Below are positions 1 to 11,548 of a stretch of DNA of 64,000 nt, in pieces. How positions within the stretch are numbered: the stretch's first letter is position 1; every line of letters starts with the position of its first letter. A model generated the notes under the pieces. That model worked only from the letters and a program-made list of their open reading frames with translations. It had not been told where the DNA came from and did no database searches. Location of the stretch: the NCBI RefSeq assembly GCF_023006325.1, contig NZ_JAINDF010000001.1, forward strand, positions 54,863 through 118,862, given 5' to 3'. Origin of the DNA: Kordiimonas marina. GTDB taxonomy: Bacteria > Pseudomonadota > Alphaproteobacteria > Sphingomonadales > Kordiimonadaceae. Position numbers and translations under genes: made by a program.

Positions 1-748
1 GACTGTCACCGGAAAGCTGGATACGACCGGCCCCGTCCGCGGCCCCGACCCGGCCGGACAGCGTCATGGTGCCGCCCTGGAGGGTGAAGTCACTCTTGAA
101 GGCGAAGTCGTCCCGTTCGGGTGACGGCCGCATTCTGCCGTCCGTGGTTACTTTCTCGCCCGCGCTGACGAAAGTGCCCTGCCATTCCAATGGCCCGGAC
201 GGCACCATGCCCGAAAGCTCGAAGGAAAGGTCCTCCACCACGCGCGCGGGTGTGCCGTATGGCTGGATATTGATCCGCCCGCCATTGACCTGGAGCTTAT
301 CAAGCTGGATGGCCGTCGGCGTGCCCCCCGTATCCGTGCGCTGCGGCCAGCCTTTGACTCGCCAGCTGCCATCCGCATCCTCTGCCACCTTCAGGCTGAG
401 ACCATCGAGATTGAGCTGGGAGACGGCGATCTGCCCGCTCAGGAGTTCAGAGAGCCCGAGCTTCATTTCGATCCGGTCGGCGGTAGCGACAGCGCCGTCC
501 GTACTTGCCGCCCCTTCAGGCGTGATGCGCACAGACCGGGCGGACACCAGCGGGTGCGGGAACAGGGCGAGCTTCACGTCGCCCGCCAGTTCCACCCGCA
601 TTCCAAGCTGGTCGGATGCCATGGCGGCCAGGGTACTGCGGTACTGATTCCAGTCCAGAAAGTTCAGGAGAACCGACAGGAGAATGATGAGACCAACGAT
701 ACTTCCCGCCACCCAATAAGCGATTTTGGCGAGCTTGTTCTGTTTCAC
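1..748 (-). CDS. AsmA family protein, N-terminal part (cut by window edge)
   Basis: AsmA-like proteins are inner-membrane-anchored periplasmic proteins linked to envelope and outer-membrane lipid homeostasis. The frame is open to the left edge, so only about 249 N-terminal residues are visible. It starts at GTG 748, with GGAGG seven bases upstream; the nearby ATG at 776 is in another frame. The N-terminus MKQNKLAKIAYWVAG begins a single membrane helix (about residues 8-28). It is followed by DWNQYRSTLAAMASDQLG and a stretch resembling the AsmA pattern of a new membrane protein 'threshold' segment (VELAGDVKLALFPHPLV). The assignment is from recalled family resemblance. It is divergent from the ClC gene. 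Confidence 0.72.
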   Translation of the reverse strand, partial: MKQNKLAKIAYWVAGSIVGLIILLSVLLNFLDWNQYRSTLAAMASDQLGMRVELAGDVKLALFPHPLVSARSVRITPEGAASTDGAVATADRIEMKLGLSELLSGQIAVSQLNLDGLSLKVAEDADGSWRVKGWPQRTDTGGTPTAIQLDKLQVNGGRINIQPYGTPARVVEDLSFELSGMVPSGPLEWQGTFVSAGEKVTTDGRMRPSPERDDFAFKSDFTLQGGTMTLSGRVGAADGAGRIQLSGDS

Positions 749-1007
749 GTCCGGCCTCCGATTCGTGGGCATTCATCCGCCCATTCCTACCGCCTATAAG
801 TATCCGCGGAATTGGGGCAAGGATACGGCGGAATTTCCCTCTCTGTCTATGTTGACGGCGCGTAAACTCCTGTTAGGATCACCGCCAACCGATTCGGCCC
901 TGACGCCCCCTCTGAAACGCAGCTTCCCAGACCGGATGCATTCCAGACCGGGCGCATTTTCGAATACCAAAAACATTTGTAATGCTTACCGCTTACAGGA
1001 ACGCCCC

Positions 1008-2477
1008 ATGCCGTCGCACTTGCATCATTTGACAGACCACCGCGCACACCGCGTCTGGCTGACACGCTGGACACGGCGGATCATGTTCGTGCTTGGCGGC
1101 CTGACAGTGGGCGCTTTCGCGGTCGGCATGGCCTACATGGCGGATGAAGCACACCGCGCCTTCGGTACCGTGCTCACACGGTGGCCGGTCGTGGCCTATA
1201 TGCTGCCGCCCATCGGCCTGGGGCTGATTGCCTGGCTGACGATTCGTTTCTTCCCGCTGGCCAAGGGCAGCGGCATCCCGCAGGTGATCGCCGCCCGCCA
1301 GCTTGCAGACATCAAAGCCCGCAAGGCGCTTGTCTCCATGAAGGCGTCGATGGCGAAAATCGCGATGCTCGGGGTCGGGCTACTGTGCGGTGCCTCGATC
1401 GGCCGTGAGGGACCGACCGTGCAGGTTGGCGCCGCCATCATGCTTTTGTTCGGCCGCCTGTCCCCCCACCGCCAACCGGGCCTGTTGCTTGCAGGGTCCG
1501 CCGCGGGCGTGGCTGCTGCCTTTAACGCACCGCTTGCCGGGATCGTGTTCGGGATCGAGGAAATGAGCCGCTCATTCGAGGTCCGCACCAGCGGCCTTGT
1601 GCTCGGCACCGTGATCGCCGCGGGTCTGACCTCTCTCGCCGTTCTTGGGAACTATGCCTATTTCGGCCAAACCGTTGCCGTGCTGCCGATCGGCCCCGGA
1701 TGGCTGGCAGTTTTCGTCGCCGGTGCCGTGTGTGGCTTGGCCGGCGGCCTGTTCAGCCGGGTCCTGGCAATCGCAGCCGAAGGCTTCCCCGGCAAAGCCG
1801 GTAAATGGGTCAAGGCGCACCCGGTCATGTTCGCCGTCCTGTGTGGCGCGGGTGTCAGCCTGTGTGGCTTTGCCGCGGGCGGTAGCGTCTTCGGGACGGG
1901 CTATGAAGAATCCCAGTCGATCATGAGCGGTGAAAGCAATCTCTCGCCGCTGTTCGGCCCGCTGAAACTTATCGCCACCGCGCTGTCGTCCATCAGCGGC
2001 ATCCCGGGCGGCCTGTTCTCCCCGTCCCTCGCTGTCGGCGCCGGGATTGGCGCCAACCTGAGCCACCTGATGCCGGACGTGCCGATCAGCGTGTTCGCTA
2101 TCCTGTGCATGGCCGCCTATCTTTCCGGTGTCGTGCAGGCCCCGATCACCAGCTTCGTCATCGTGTCCGAAATGACTGAGAACCACGCATTGGTGCTGCC
2201 AATTATGCTGAGCGCGCTGATCGCAAACGGCGTCTCCAAGCTGGTGTGCAAGGAAGGCGTTTACCAGATCCTGGCGCTTAACTTCATCGGCGACAGCAAG
2301 CTCCGTCAGCCGACCATGCCGGTCGTGGAACCGGACGCGCCCCTGCAAAGCGAGCCCGCCCTCCAGGAAGATGCGCCCACCGTCCCTGCAGAAAGCTCTC
2401 AGGCTGAAAACGTTCAGGACGAAGCCATCCCGCAGCAAGCAGACGCCGCCAACCCGGACGAGACCAAGGCAGACTGA
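1008..2477 (+). CDS. ClC family chloride/proton antiporter or channel
   Basis: Polytopic inner-membrane protein of 489 residues that moves chloride, probably in exchange for protons. The ClC signatures are present in order: GSGIP at 87-91 (central-ion serine), GREGP at 132-136 with gating Glu134, PLAGIVFGIEEM carrying the EE pair that in E. coli ClC includes the internal proton glutamate, and GIPGGLFSP matching the GxFxP motif. Keeping both glutamates favours an antiporter. The frame stays open upstream to 726, but ATG 1008 gives the normal ClC N-terminus. An acidic, Gln/Ala-rich tail of about 50 residues ends the protein and no CBS domain is seen. Confidence 0.9.
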   Translation: MPSHLHHLTDHRAHRVWLTRWTRRIMFVLGGLTVGAFAVGMAYMADEAHRAFGTVLTRWPVVAYMLPPIGLGLIAWLTIRFFPLAKGSGIPQVIAARQLADIKARKALVSMKASMAKIAMLGVGLLCGASIGREGPTVQVGAAIMLLFGRLSPHRQPGLLLAGSAAGVAAAFNAPLAGIVFGIEEMSRSFEVRTSGLVLGTVIAAGLTSLAVLGNYAYFGQTVAVLPIGPGWLAVFVAGAVCGLAGGLFSRVLAIAAEGFPGKAGKWVKAHPVMFAVLCGAGVSLCGFAAGGSVFGTGYEESQSIMSGESNLSPLFGPLKLIATALSSISGIPGGLFSPSLAVGAGIGANLSHLMPDVPISVFAILCMAAYLSGVVQAPITSFVIVSEMTENHALVLPIMLSALIANGVSKLVCKEGVYQILALNFIGDSKLRQPTMPVVEPDAPLQSEPALQEDAPTVPAESSQAENVQDEAIPQQADAANPDETKAD

Positions 2478-2521
2478 AACGGCGCTTGGCCCCGGCTGCA
2501 AGCGGATGCTATAGAAGCGCG

Positions 2522-4879
2522 ATGATGAACGACCCCTTCGATCTGGACGATTTCGACGACACGCCCGCCCCGGCTGCAGCGCACGCGCCTGCGGGTGATC
2601 CGCCTTACCTTGAAGGCCTCAACGCACCCCAGCGCGAAGCCGTGCTAGCAACCGAAGGCCCGCTTCTGGTTCTCGCGGGTGCAGGTACCGGCAAGACCCG
2701 GGTGCTGACCACCCGGCTTGGCCACCTGATGGCCACGGGCAAGGCTGCCCCCTGGAACATCCTGGCTGTTACCTTCACCAACAAGGCTGCGAAGGAAATG
2801 CAGGACCGCGTCGCCCGCGTCATCGGCCGCCCGGTCGAAGGCATGTGGATCGGCACCTTCCACAGTATCTGTGTGCGAATCCTCAGGAAACACGCCGAGC
2901 TTGTCGGCCTCAAATCCAACTTCACCATCCTGGACACAGACGACCAGATCCGGCTTCTGAAGCAGCTTATCCAGGCCGAAGGCATCGATGACAAGCGCTG
3001 GCCCGCCCGCGTTCTTGCCGGTCTCATCGACCGCTGGAAGAATCGCGCGATCAGCCCCGGCAAGCTGCCGGAGGGTGAGGCCCACGCTTACGCCAACGGC
3101 CTGGGGTCCAAGCTGTACCGGCTGTATCAGGAACGGCTTCAGGTCCTGAATGCCTGTGACTTCGGCGACCTGCTGATGCATGTCATCACACTGTTCCAGA
3201 CACGCCCGGATGTGCTGAAGGAATATCACCACCAGTTCCGCTACATCCTGGTCGATGAGTATCAGGATACCAACGTCGCCCAGTATCTGTGGCTCAGGCT
3301 GCTGGCCCAGGCCACGCACAATATCTGCTGCGTGGGGGATGACGATCAGTCCATCTATGGCTGGCGCGGCGCTGAAGTTGGCAATATCCTGCGCTTCTCC
3401 GAGGATTTCCCGGGCGCCAAGATCGTCCGGCTTGAGCAGAATTACCGCTCCACCGGTCATATTCTCGCGGCCGCCTCAGCGCTGATCGCCGCCAACGAAG
3501 GCCGCCTGGGCAAGACCCTGTGGACCGAGGACGAAGACGGCGAGAAGATCGAAATCCGCGGTGTGTGGGACGCGCCTGAGGAAGCCCGCCTGATCGGTGA
3601 GGAAATCGAAAACCTGATGAGCAAGCAGACGCCGCTTTCGGAAGTGGCCGTGCTCGTCCGCACCGGTTTCCAGATGCGCGAGATCGAGGAACGCATGATC
3701 ACCCTCGGCCTGCCTTACCGCGTGGTCGGCGGCCCGCGTTTCTATGAGCGCGCCGAAAGCCGCGATGTGCTGGCCTACCTGAGGGTGATTGCCCAGCCGG
3801 ATGACGACCTGGCGTTCGAGCGCATCGTCAATGTACCCAAGCGCGGCCTCGGGGACGCGACCCTCCAGAAGGTTCATCACATCGCCCGCGCGCACGGCAT
3901 TTCGCTGACCCGCGCCGCGCGCCAGATTGTCGAACTGGACGAGCTTCGCCCCGCCGCGCGTAATTCGCTGCGCGGTTTGATGGATGATTTCGACCGTTGG
4001 CGCGGCCTCCTGCAGACCTCGAGCCACGTGGAAATGACCGAAATCATGCTCGAGGAATCGGGCTATATGGAGATGTGGCAGAAGGACAAGTCACCCGATG
4101 CCCCCGGCAAGCTGGAGAACGTCAAGGAACTGGTGTCCGGCATGGGCGAGTTCGAGAACCTCGGCGGTTATCTCGAACACATCTCGCTTGTGATGGATAA
4201 CGCCAGCAATGACACGGCGGAGAAAGTCTCGCTGATGACACTCCATGCCGCCAAGGGGTTGGAATTCGATACCGTCTTCCTGCCCGGCTGGGAAGAAGGC
4301 CTGTTCCCGAACCAGCGCGCGCTGGATGAAACCGGCATGAAGGGGCTGGAGGAAGAACGCCGCCTCGCCTATGTCGGGCTGACGCGGGCCAAGAAAAAAG
4401 CCTATGTGCTGTTCGCGGGCAACCGCCAGGTATTCGGCCAGTGGCAGTCCAGCCTGCCGAGCCGGTTTATCGACGAACTACCCGGCCATCTGGTGGAGAT
4501 GGATAGCGCCCAGGGCATTTATAACCGGCAACAGCCTCGCCCCGGCGGCTGGGGTCAGGATGACTGGTCCGGTGACCAAGCCGGCTACTACACCAGTTCG
4601 GGCGACAAATACGGCCCGGGCTACAAACGCGCACAAAGCTGGCGTGACCAACAGCAGACCAGCTACCGCCGACCGTCCGCCCCCACCATCGAAGGCCGGG
4701 CGACCCGCGTCAGCAAACCCAAGCCCACGCCTATCAGCGACTATGCGGTCGGCGAGCGGGTTTTCCATGACAAGTTCGGCTATGGCCTCATTGAGGATGT
4801 CGAGGGCAACAAACTGCTTGTGGCCTTCGATAAAGCCGGCACCAAACGCGTGGTCGACACTTTCGTGTCCCGCGCCTAG
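2522..4879 (+). CDS. uvrD: ATP-dependent DNA helicase UvrD/PcrA (superfamily 1)
   Basis: 3'-5' DNA helicase acting in nucleotide excision and mismatch repair. The protein has 785 residues from ATG 2522 (ATG 2525 directly follows and is equally possible). SF1A motifs in order: Walker A GAGTGKT near 53-59, Walker B DEYQDTN with Asp245-Glu246, QSIYGWRGA (motif III), NYRS (motif IV), TLHAAKGLEFD (motif V) and RRLAYVGLTRAKK (motif VI). The C-terminal extension ends in a small Tudor-like fold (GERVFHDKFGYGLIEDVEG) seen in UvrD/PcrA that binds RNA polymerase. It lies 44 bp after the ClC gene and 36 bp before prmA. Confidence 0.95.
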   Translation: MMNDPFDLDDFDDTPAPAAAHAPAGDPPYLEGLNAPQREAVLATEGPLLVLAGAGTGKTRVLTTRLGHLMATGKAAPWNILAVTFTNKAAKEMQDRVARVIGRPVEGMWIGTFHSICVRILRKHAELVGLKSNFTILDTDDQIRLLKQLIQAEGIDDKRWPARVLAGLIDRWKNRAISPGKLPEGEAHAYANGLGSKLYRLYQERLQVLNACDFGDLLMHVITLFQTRPDVLKEYHHQFRYILVDEYQDTNVAQYLWLRLLAQATHNICCVGDDDQSIYGWRGAEVGNILRFSEDFPGAKIVRLEQNYRSTGHILAAASALIAANEGRLGKTLWTEDEDGEKIEIRGVWDAPEEARLIGEEIENLMSKQTPLSEVAVLVRTGFQMREIEERMITLGLPYRVVGGPRFYERAESRDVLAYLRVIAQPDDDLAFERIVNVPKRGLGDATLQKVHHIARAHGISLTRAARQIVELDELRPAARNSLRGLMDDFDRWRGLLQTSSHVEMTEIMLEESGYMEMWQKDKSPDAPGKLENVKELVSGMGEFENLGGYLEHISLVMDNASNDTAEKVSLMTLHAAKGLEFDTVFLPGWEEGLFPNQRALDETGMKGLEEERRLAYVGLTRAKKKAYVLFAGNRQVFGQWQSSLPSRFIDELPGHLVEMDSAQGIYNRQQPRPGGWGQDDWSGDQAGYYTSSGDKYGPGYKRAQSWRDQQQTSYRRPSAPTIEGRATRVSKPKPTPISDYAVGERVFHDKFGYGLIEDVEGNKLLVAFDKAGTKRVVDTFVSRA

Positions 4880-4915
4880 GGCTTGACCCTAAGCCATTTT
4901 TCAAAGGAGCTTCCC

Positions 4916-5827
4916 ATGACGAGCGATATCTGGTGCCTCAAAGGCGAACTGAGGCAGGAAGACTCCGCCAAGCTTGAAACCATCCTTGAACAGATGGCCG
5001 AAGAAAGAGGCGTCTTCCCGCCCACCCTGTCCATGTTCGAACAGGCGCCGGATGAGCCCTGGGTCATCGAAGTTTTCTTCCCCGAAGCCCCGGAAAGCGG
5101 CTTTGTCGAGGAAGTCATCGAGCGCATGGGCGGCAGCGACTGGGTGGAAAGTTTTGAACCGGTTGAGGAAAAAGACTGGGTGGCGGAAAGCCAGAAGCTG
5201 CTGCAACCGGTGGAAGCCGGGCGCTTTTTCGTCTTCGGCAGCCATGATGCCGACAAGGCCCGCCCCGATGCCATCAACCTGTTGATCGACGCCGGGCAAG
5301 CCTTCGGAACCGGCAAGCATGAAACCACGTCCGCCTGCCTGGATGTTCTGGACGAACTGGCCGATAGCCTCACGCCGAAAACCATGCTCGACCTCGGCAC
5401 CGGCTCAGGCGTGCTGGCCCTGGCCGCCCAGAAGGTCTGGCCTTCGCTTGAGATCGTCGCCAGCGATATCGACCCCATCGCCATCGATGTGACGGTAGAA
5501 AATGTCGAGATCAACAAGGGCGTCGCCCGCACAGCCGGAACGCGCGGCGCGGGCATCGCCTGCATCGTCGCCCCTGGGCTTGACGACCCGGCCTTCAAGG
5601 ATGAAGGACCCTTCGACCTGATCTGCGCCAATATCCTGGCCGGTCCGCTGATCACCCTCGCACCCGATATTACCGGCGTCCTTGCCTCCGGCGGCACCCT
5701 TGTGCTGTCCGGCCTGCTTGTGACCCAGGAAAAAGAAGTCCTCGCGCCTTATGAGGCGCAAGGACTAGACACTCAGGGCAGAGTGGAGAAAGGGGAATGG
5801 CTTGCGCTGGTTTTGCGCAAGCCCTAG
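4916..5827 (+). CDS. prmA: Ribosomal protein L11 methyltransferase PrmA
   Basis: SAM-dependent enzyme that trimethylates lysines and the N-terminus of ribosomal protein L11. The protein has 303 residues. The start at ATG 4916 is chosen because AAGGAG lies seven bases upstream (4903-4908). The N-terminal substrate-recognition domain is about residues 1-100. It is followed by FGTGKHETT (130-138), SAM-binding motif I DLGTGSG (159-165), motif II ASDIDP, and the NILAGPL catalytic-loop motif near 239-245. The length suits the alphaproteobacterial form. It probably shares a transcript with uvrD. Confidence 0.93.
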   Translation: MTSDIWCLKGELRQEDSAKLETILEQMAEERGVFPPTLSMFEQAPDEPWVIEVFFPEAPESGFVEEVIERMGGSDWVESFEPVEEKDWVAESQKLLQPVEAGRFFVFGSHDADKARPDAINLLIDAGQAFGTGKHETTSACLDVLDELADSLTPKTMLDLGTGSGVLALAAQKVWPSLEIVASDIDPIAIDVTVENVEINKGVARTAGTRGAGIACIVAPGLDDPAFKDEGPFDLICANILAGPLITLAPDITGVLASGGTLVLSGLLVTQEKEVLAPYEAQGLDTQGRVEKGEWLALVLRKP

Positions 5828-5853
5828 GCCGCTTGGGAGGAACGGCCTAGATC

Positions 5854-5897
5854 AGGAACGGGCCAAAAGGGAGTTGGGGAGGGAGGAACCCGTTCCT
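5854..5897. terminator. Inverted repeat between convergent genes, possible terminator
   Basis: AGGAACGGG at 5854-5862 is repeated in inverse as CCCGTTCCT at 5889-5897. A tighter alternative, AGGAAC-CC-GTTCCT, lies at 5884-5897. It sits between the stop codons of prmA and the small minus-strand gene. No clear T-run follows, so this is a weak call. Confidence 0.3.
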
Positions 5898-5911
5898 TTG
5901 GGGGGAAATCC

Positions 5912-6229
5912 TTAGTGGGCGAAAGCACCACCGCCGAAGTTGCCGCCCTTGAAACCACCACCCAGGCCGCTCGGACGAACGATCCGGAACATGTAGGGTT
6001 TCTTGGGATCTTCAGCCTTCATCATGCCGAATTCGGTCATGAGGGAGAAGAAGTCACCTTTGGCAGTAAGATCAGAAACAAGACCACGCGCGCCTTCTTC
6101 AAGGGCGACAAGCATGAATTGTTTGTCATCCGACTTACTCACAACACCGGGAATATTACCTTTCGACGCCATCAGGCCCATAAAGGTGAAGGGATTAATT
6201 TGCTCAACCATTTGTGCTGCATTTGCCAT
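5912..6229 (-). CDS. Small protein with glycine-rich C-terminus, function unknown
   Basis: I do not recognise this 105-residue protein. Its start is supported by AGGAG about nine bases upstream of ATG 6229. It has no signal peptide or membrane segment. The N-terminal half is mixed (NPFTFMGLMASKGN, then DDKQFMLVALEEGARGLV). The tail GLGGGFKGGNFGGGAFAH is very rich in Gly, Phe and Asn, like low-complexity ends of self-associating or nucleic-acid-binding proteins. It appears monocistronic, between prmA (convergent) and the DUF389 gene (same strand, 194 bp upstream, with a hairpin between). Confidence 0.65.
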   Translation of the reverse strand: MANAAQMVEQINPFTFMGLMASKGNIPGVVSKSDDKQFMLVALEEGARGLVSDLTAKGDFFSLMTEFGMMKAEDPKKPYMFRIVRPSGLGGGFKGGNFGGGAFAH

Positions 6230-6334
6230 TGGGGCTTCTCCTGAAATCTTGCTCGCTGAACATTTTGTTTTATTTGTCAGCTGTCTTGCTGACAGAGCCT
6301 AGATAGGCCCGCTCTTCGCGAATAAAAAGTGCAT

Positions 6335-6371
6335 AAAAACGCAGGCTAGCCATGCGTTAAACGCATGGCTA
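6335..6371 (-). terminator. Rho-independent-type terminator of the DUF389 gene
   Basis: A perfect 11-bp stem pairs TAGCCATGCGT (6347-6357) with ACGCATGGCTA (6361-6371) around a 3-nt loop. Read on the minus strand it lies about 50 nt after the DUF389 stop. A run of five T follows about eight bases beyond the stem. It also precedes the small glycine-rich gene. Confidence 0.55.
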
Positions 6372-6423
6372 TATCGCAACACAACCGTAATATTGGAATA
6401 TCTAGACTGACTGGTCTTTTTGT

Positions 6424-7404
6424 TTATTGCGCGACGCGAAAAGAGGCCGGCAGCAGGTCGATCGCGATAATCAGGGCGGCCAGGAGAAGGGACCACACAA
6501 GAACACCGCCATAGACATAGGGCTTGGCCATGCGCCGTTCGAACCATTCACGGGCGCGGATACCCTTGGCCATGAAAACCATGAGCCCGGACAGGTTCAC
6601 GCAGACGACGTTGACGCTGAGGAGCAGGAAGGCCCCGAAGGCGGCCTTGAAGTCCATCACCCCGATCATGAAGCCACAGGTGGCCGCAGGCGGCAACAAG
6701 GCCACAGCGACCATCACGCCCACCAGCGTCATCGACAGGCCGGAGGTAAGCGAAAGCACCCCAGCCACCCCGGAGGCAGCCGCCAGGGCCACGCTGCCGA
6801 TGCCAACTTCCGTGCGGATCAGCAGTTCATGGCTTGCCGGGGGTTGGTGCCATATGAGGCCGGTGACGGCCGAGATGAACACGGCGAAGGCCACACCGCC
6901 TGTGCCGGTCCTGAAGGCCTTCCACATCAGTTCCCGGTCCCCCAGGCTGGTGCCGAAGGCGAAAGCCAGGTTCGGGCCAAGGAAAGGCGCGATCACCATG
7001 GCGCCGATAATGACGGCAACATTGTCCTGCACCAGGCCGATAAGCGCCACAATGGTGGAGAGGAAGGTCAGGACAAGATACGAGAGGTCGAAATGCACAC
7101 CCTGCCCGATCTTCTGATACAGCTCCTCACGGGTGTCGCTGGCGCCCGGCATCTCGACGGGCGGCAAGGTGGCATCGACCGGCATGATGTCGATCCGCGC
7201 CTTGGAGGAGGTGTCCAGAAGCTTCTGGAGCTCGTCGATGAGTTTCTGCCGGCGTTCCGTGCCGATCAGCATGAAATAGAGGGCGTGGTCGTCCTCAAGC
7301 TCGGTGCCCTTGTAGAAGGAAATAACCCCGCCTGTCTGCGCGAGCTTGCTTATGCTGGCTTCCGCCGCGATCGGCGCTGTTACCCGCAACAATTTGATTG
7401 CCAT
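6424..7404 (-). CDS. DUF389 (TIGR00341-type) membrane protein
   Basis: Polytopic membrane protein of 326 residues, of unknown function in this family. The N-terminal soluble part (about 1-105) is ferredoxin-like in pattern (MAIKLLRVTAP and FYKGTELEDDHALYFMLIG). About six hydrophobic helices follow, with the family hallmarks VIIGAMVIAPFLGP and GLSMTLVGVMVAVALLPP. The start is supported by AGAGGGGGAAAG upstream of ATG 7404. It is on the strand of ligA, 78 bp downstream of it, and may be read through or separately transcribed. Confidence 0.8.
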   Translation of the reverse strand: MAIKLLRVTAPIAAEASISKLAQTGGVISFYKGTELEDDHALYFMLIGTERRQKLIDELQKLLDTSSKARIDIMPVDATLPPVEMPGASDTREELYQKIGQGVHFDLSYLVLTFLSTIVALIGLVQDNVAVIIGAMVIAPFLGPNLAFAFGTSLGDRELMWKAFRTGTGGVAFAVFISAVTGLIWHQPPASHELLIRTEVGIGSVALAAASGVAGVLSLTSGLSMTLVGVMVAVALLPPAATCGFMIGVMDFKAAFGAFLLLSVNVVCVNLSGLMVFMAKGIRAREWFERRMAKPYVYGGVLVWSLLLAALIIAIDLLPASFRVAQ

Positions 7405-7482
7405 GGCTTTCCCCCTCTATTTCCAGCCAGCGTACCGGCGCGGGGGAAAGACGGCAAGCTTAAGTCGTGTCAGGCTGCCCGC

Positions 7483-9852
<2,370 letters not shown>

Positions 9853-11523
9853 CTATCCATTCATATCCAGAAGGCGGTCGGCCGCCGCGCGGGCCTCATC
9901 GGTGATCACCTCACCGGCCAGCATCCGGGCGATTTCCTCCCGGCGCTCATCACGCGAAAGCTCAACCACTGTGGTGCGGGTCGTCGCACCTTCATCGCGT
10001 TTCGAAATTTGGAACTGCTGATCGCCGCGCGCCGCCACCTGCGGGCTGTGGGTGACGACCAGCACCTGCGCGCCTTCGGTCAGGCGCTTCAGGCGCTCGC
10101 CCACAGCACTGGCGGTCGCGCCGCCAATGCCGCGGTCAACCTCATCGAATACCATCACCGGCGTGCTGCTGCCGCGCGCGAGCACGACCTTGAGCGCAAG
10201 GATAAACCGCGCCAGTTCGCCGCCAGACGCAATCTTGATCAGCGGCCCGAACGGTGTGCCCGGGTTGGTCTTGACCTCGAAGCTGACACGGTCGCCGCCA
10301 TGCGGCCCCCACTCGCCTTCCGGCAGCGCCTCGATATCCGTGCGGAACTGCGCTTTTTCCAGTTTCAGCGGCGGCAATTCGTCCATGACCAACCGGTCCA
10401 GCTCCATCGCGGCGGCCGTACGAGCCGCGGACAGGTTAGCAATCGCGGACTTGAGCGCCTTCATGGCCGCGAGCTCAGCCTGGCGCGCGTCTTCAACCGC
10501 GGCATCCCCGGCATCGAGCGCCGCCAGCCTGGCTTCCAGCTGCGCGCCGAGGACGGCAAGGTCATCCGGCTGGCAATTATGCTTGCGGGCGAGCCTGCGC
10601 ATCTCGAACAGCCGCTCTTCCACCCGCTCCAGCTCATTGGGGTCGAACTCCAGATCGCGCTGGAGGGCATCGAGAGCAGCCAGGCCTTCGCCCAGTTCAA
10701 TCGCGGCGCGGTCCAGCGCTTCGATGACAGGGGTCAGGAGCCCCGCGACGCTGGCGTCCGCACGTTCCATCCGGCGGAGAACGCCGCGGACAATGGCATC
10801 GACCCCACCATCGGCGGCAAGCTCATCCTGATAGCTATTGAGGTCTTCAGCCAGCTTTTCGCCCTGCATCATCAGCGCGCGGCGGTCGGCAAGCTCGCTT
10901 TCCTCCCCCGGTTCCGGCGACAGGCTGGTCAGTTCCTCGACCGCATGGCGCAGGAAGTCCTCATCCTTGCGCGCGGCTTCCAGGTCAGCTTCGGCAGCCG
11001 CCAAGGCCTTCTTCGCCTGGGCGTGCGCCTGCCACGCGGTTTTCACCGCGTCGATCTTGTCGTCATAGCCACCGAAGGCATCCAGAAGGTCCCTGTGGGC
11101 GCCCGCATCCAGAAGCACACGGTCATCATGCTGGCCATGCACTTCAACCAGAAGCGCGCCCAGGTCGGAAAGCAGCCCCTGGCTGATGGCCTGGTCGTTG
11201 GCCCAGGCACGGCTGCGACCGTCCGCCGTAATCTGGCGGCGCAGGATAACGAAGCCGTCCCCGTGGTCCATGCCCTGCTTAGCCAGCAGTGCACAGGCGG
11301 GATGATCGCTTGAAACGTTGAATTCGGCGCTGACGCTGCCCTGAGGCTGGCCCTGGCGCACAAGCGCCCTGTCGGCGCGCGCGCCGGTCGCAAGCCCCAA
11401 GCTGTCCAGCAGGATCGATTTACCGGCGCCGGTTTCCCCGGTCAGCACAGTAAGGCCGCCAGCCAGATCCAGATCCAGCTTGTCGATGAGAACTATGTCG
11501 CGAATGCTGAGACCGGTCAGCAT
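9853..11523 (-). CDS. recN: DNA repair protein RecN
   Basis: SMC-like ATPase that helps repair double-strand breaks. The protein has 556 residues. The N-terminal ATPase half carries Walker A GETGAGKS (29-36). A coiled-coil middle follows, rich in Ala, Glu and Leu. The C-terminal half has the signature IASGGELARFILALKVVLA and Walker B VMVFDEVDRGIGG, then VLVVTHSPQVAA. It sits between bamD (25 bp upstream) and ligA (6 bp downstream), the usual alphaproteobacterial order, so one transcript is likely. Confidence 0.96.
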   Translation of the reverse strand: MLTGLSIRDIVLIDKLDLDLAGGLTVLTGETGAGKSILLDSLGLATGARADRALVRQGQPQGSVSAEFNVSSDHPACALLAKQGMDHGDGFVILRRQITADGRSRAWANDQAISQGLLSDLGALLVEVHGQHDDRVLLDAGAHRDLLDAFGGYDDKIDAVKTAWQAHAQAKKALAAAEADLEAARKDEDFLRHAVEELTSLSPEPGEESELADRRALMMQGEKLAEDLNSYQDELAADGGVDAIVRGVLRRMERADASVAGLLTPVIEALDRAAIELGEGLAALDALQRDLEFDPNELERVEERLFEMRRLARKHNCQPDDLAVLGAQLEARLAALDAGDAAVEDARQAELAAMKALKSAIANLSAARTAAAMELDRLVMDELPPLKLEKAQFRTDIEALPEGEWGPHGGDRVSFEVKTNPGTPFGPLIKIASGGELARFILALKVVLARGSSTPVMVFDEVDRGIGGATASAVGERLKRLTEGAQVLVVTHSPQVAARGDQQFQISKRDEGATTRTTVVELSRDERREEIARMLAGEVITDEARAAADRLLDMNG

Positions 11524-11548
11524 CCCCTTACCCCCTCATAGAGCCGTC

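Noticed and set aside
726-1007. N-terminal extension of the ClC frame by 94 residues
   Set aside because: The extension has no resemblance to ClC proteins and covers the intergenic region with the AsmA ribosome site; ATG 1008 gives the normal beginning.
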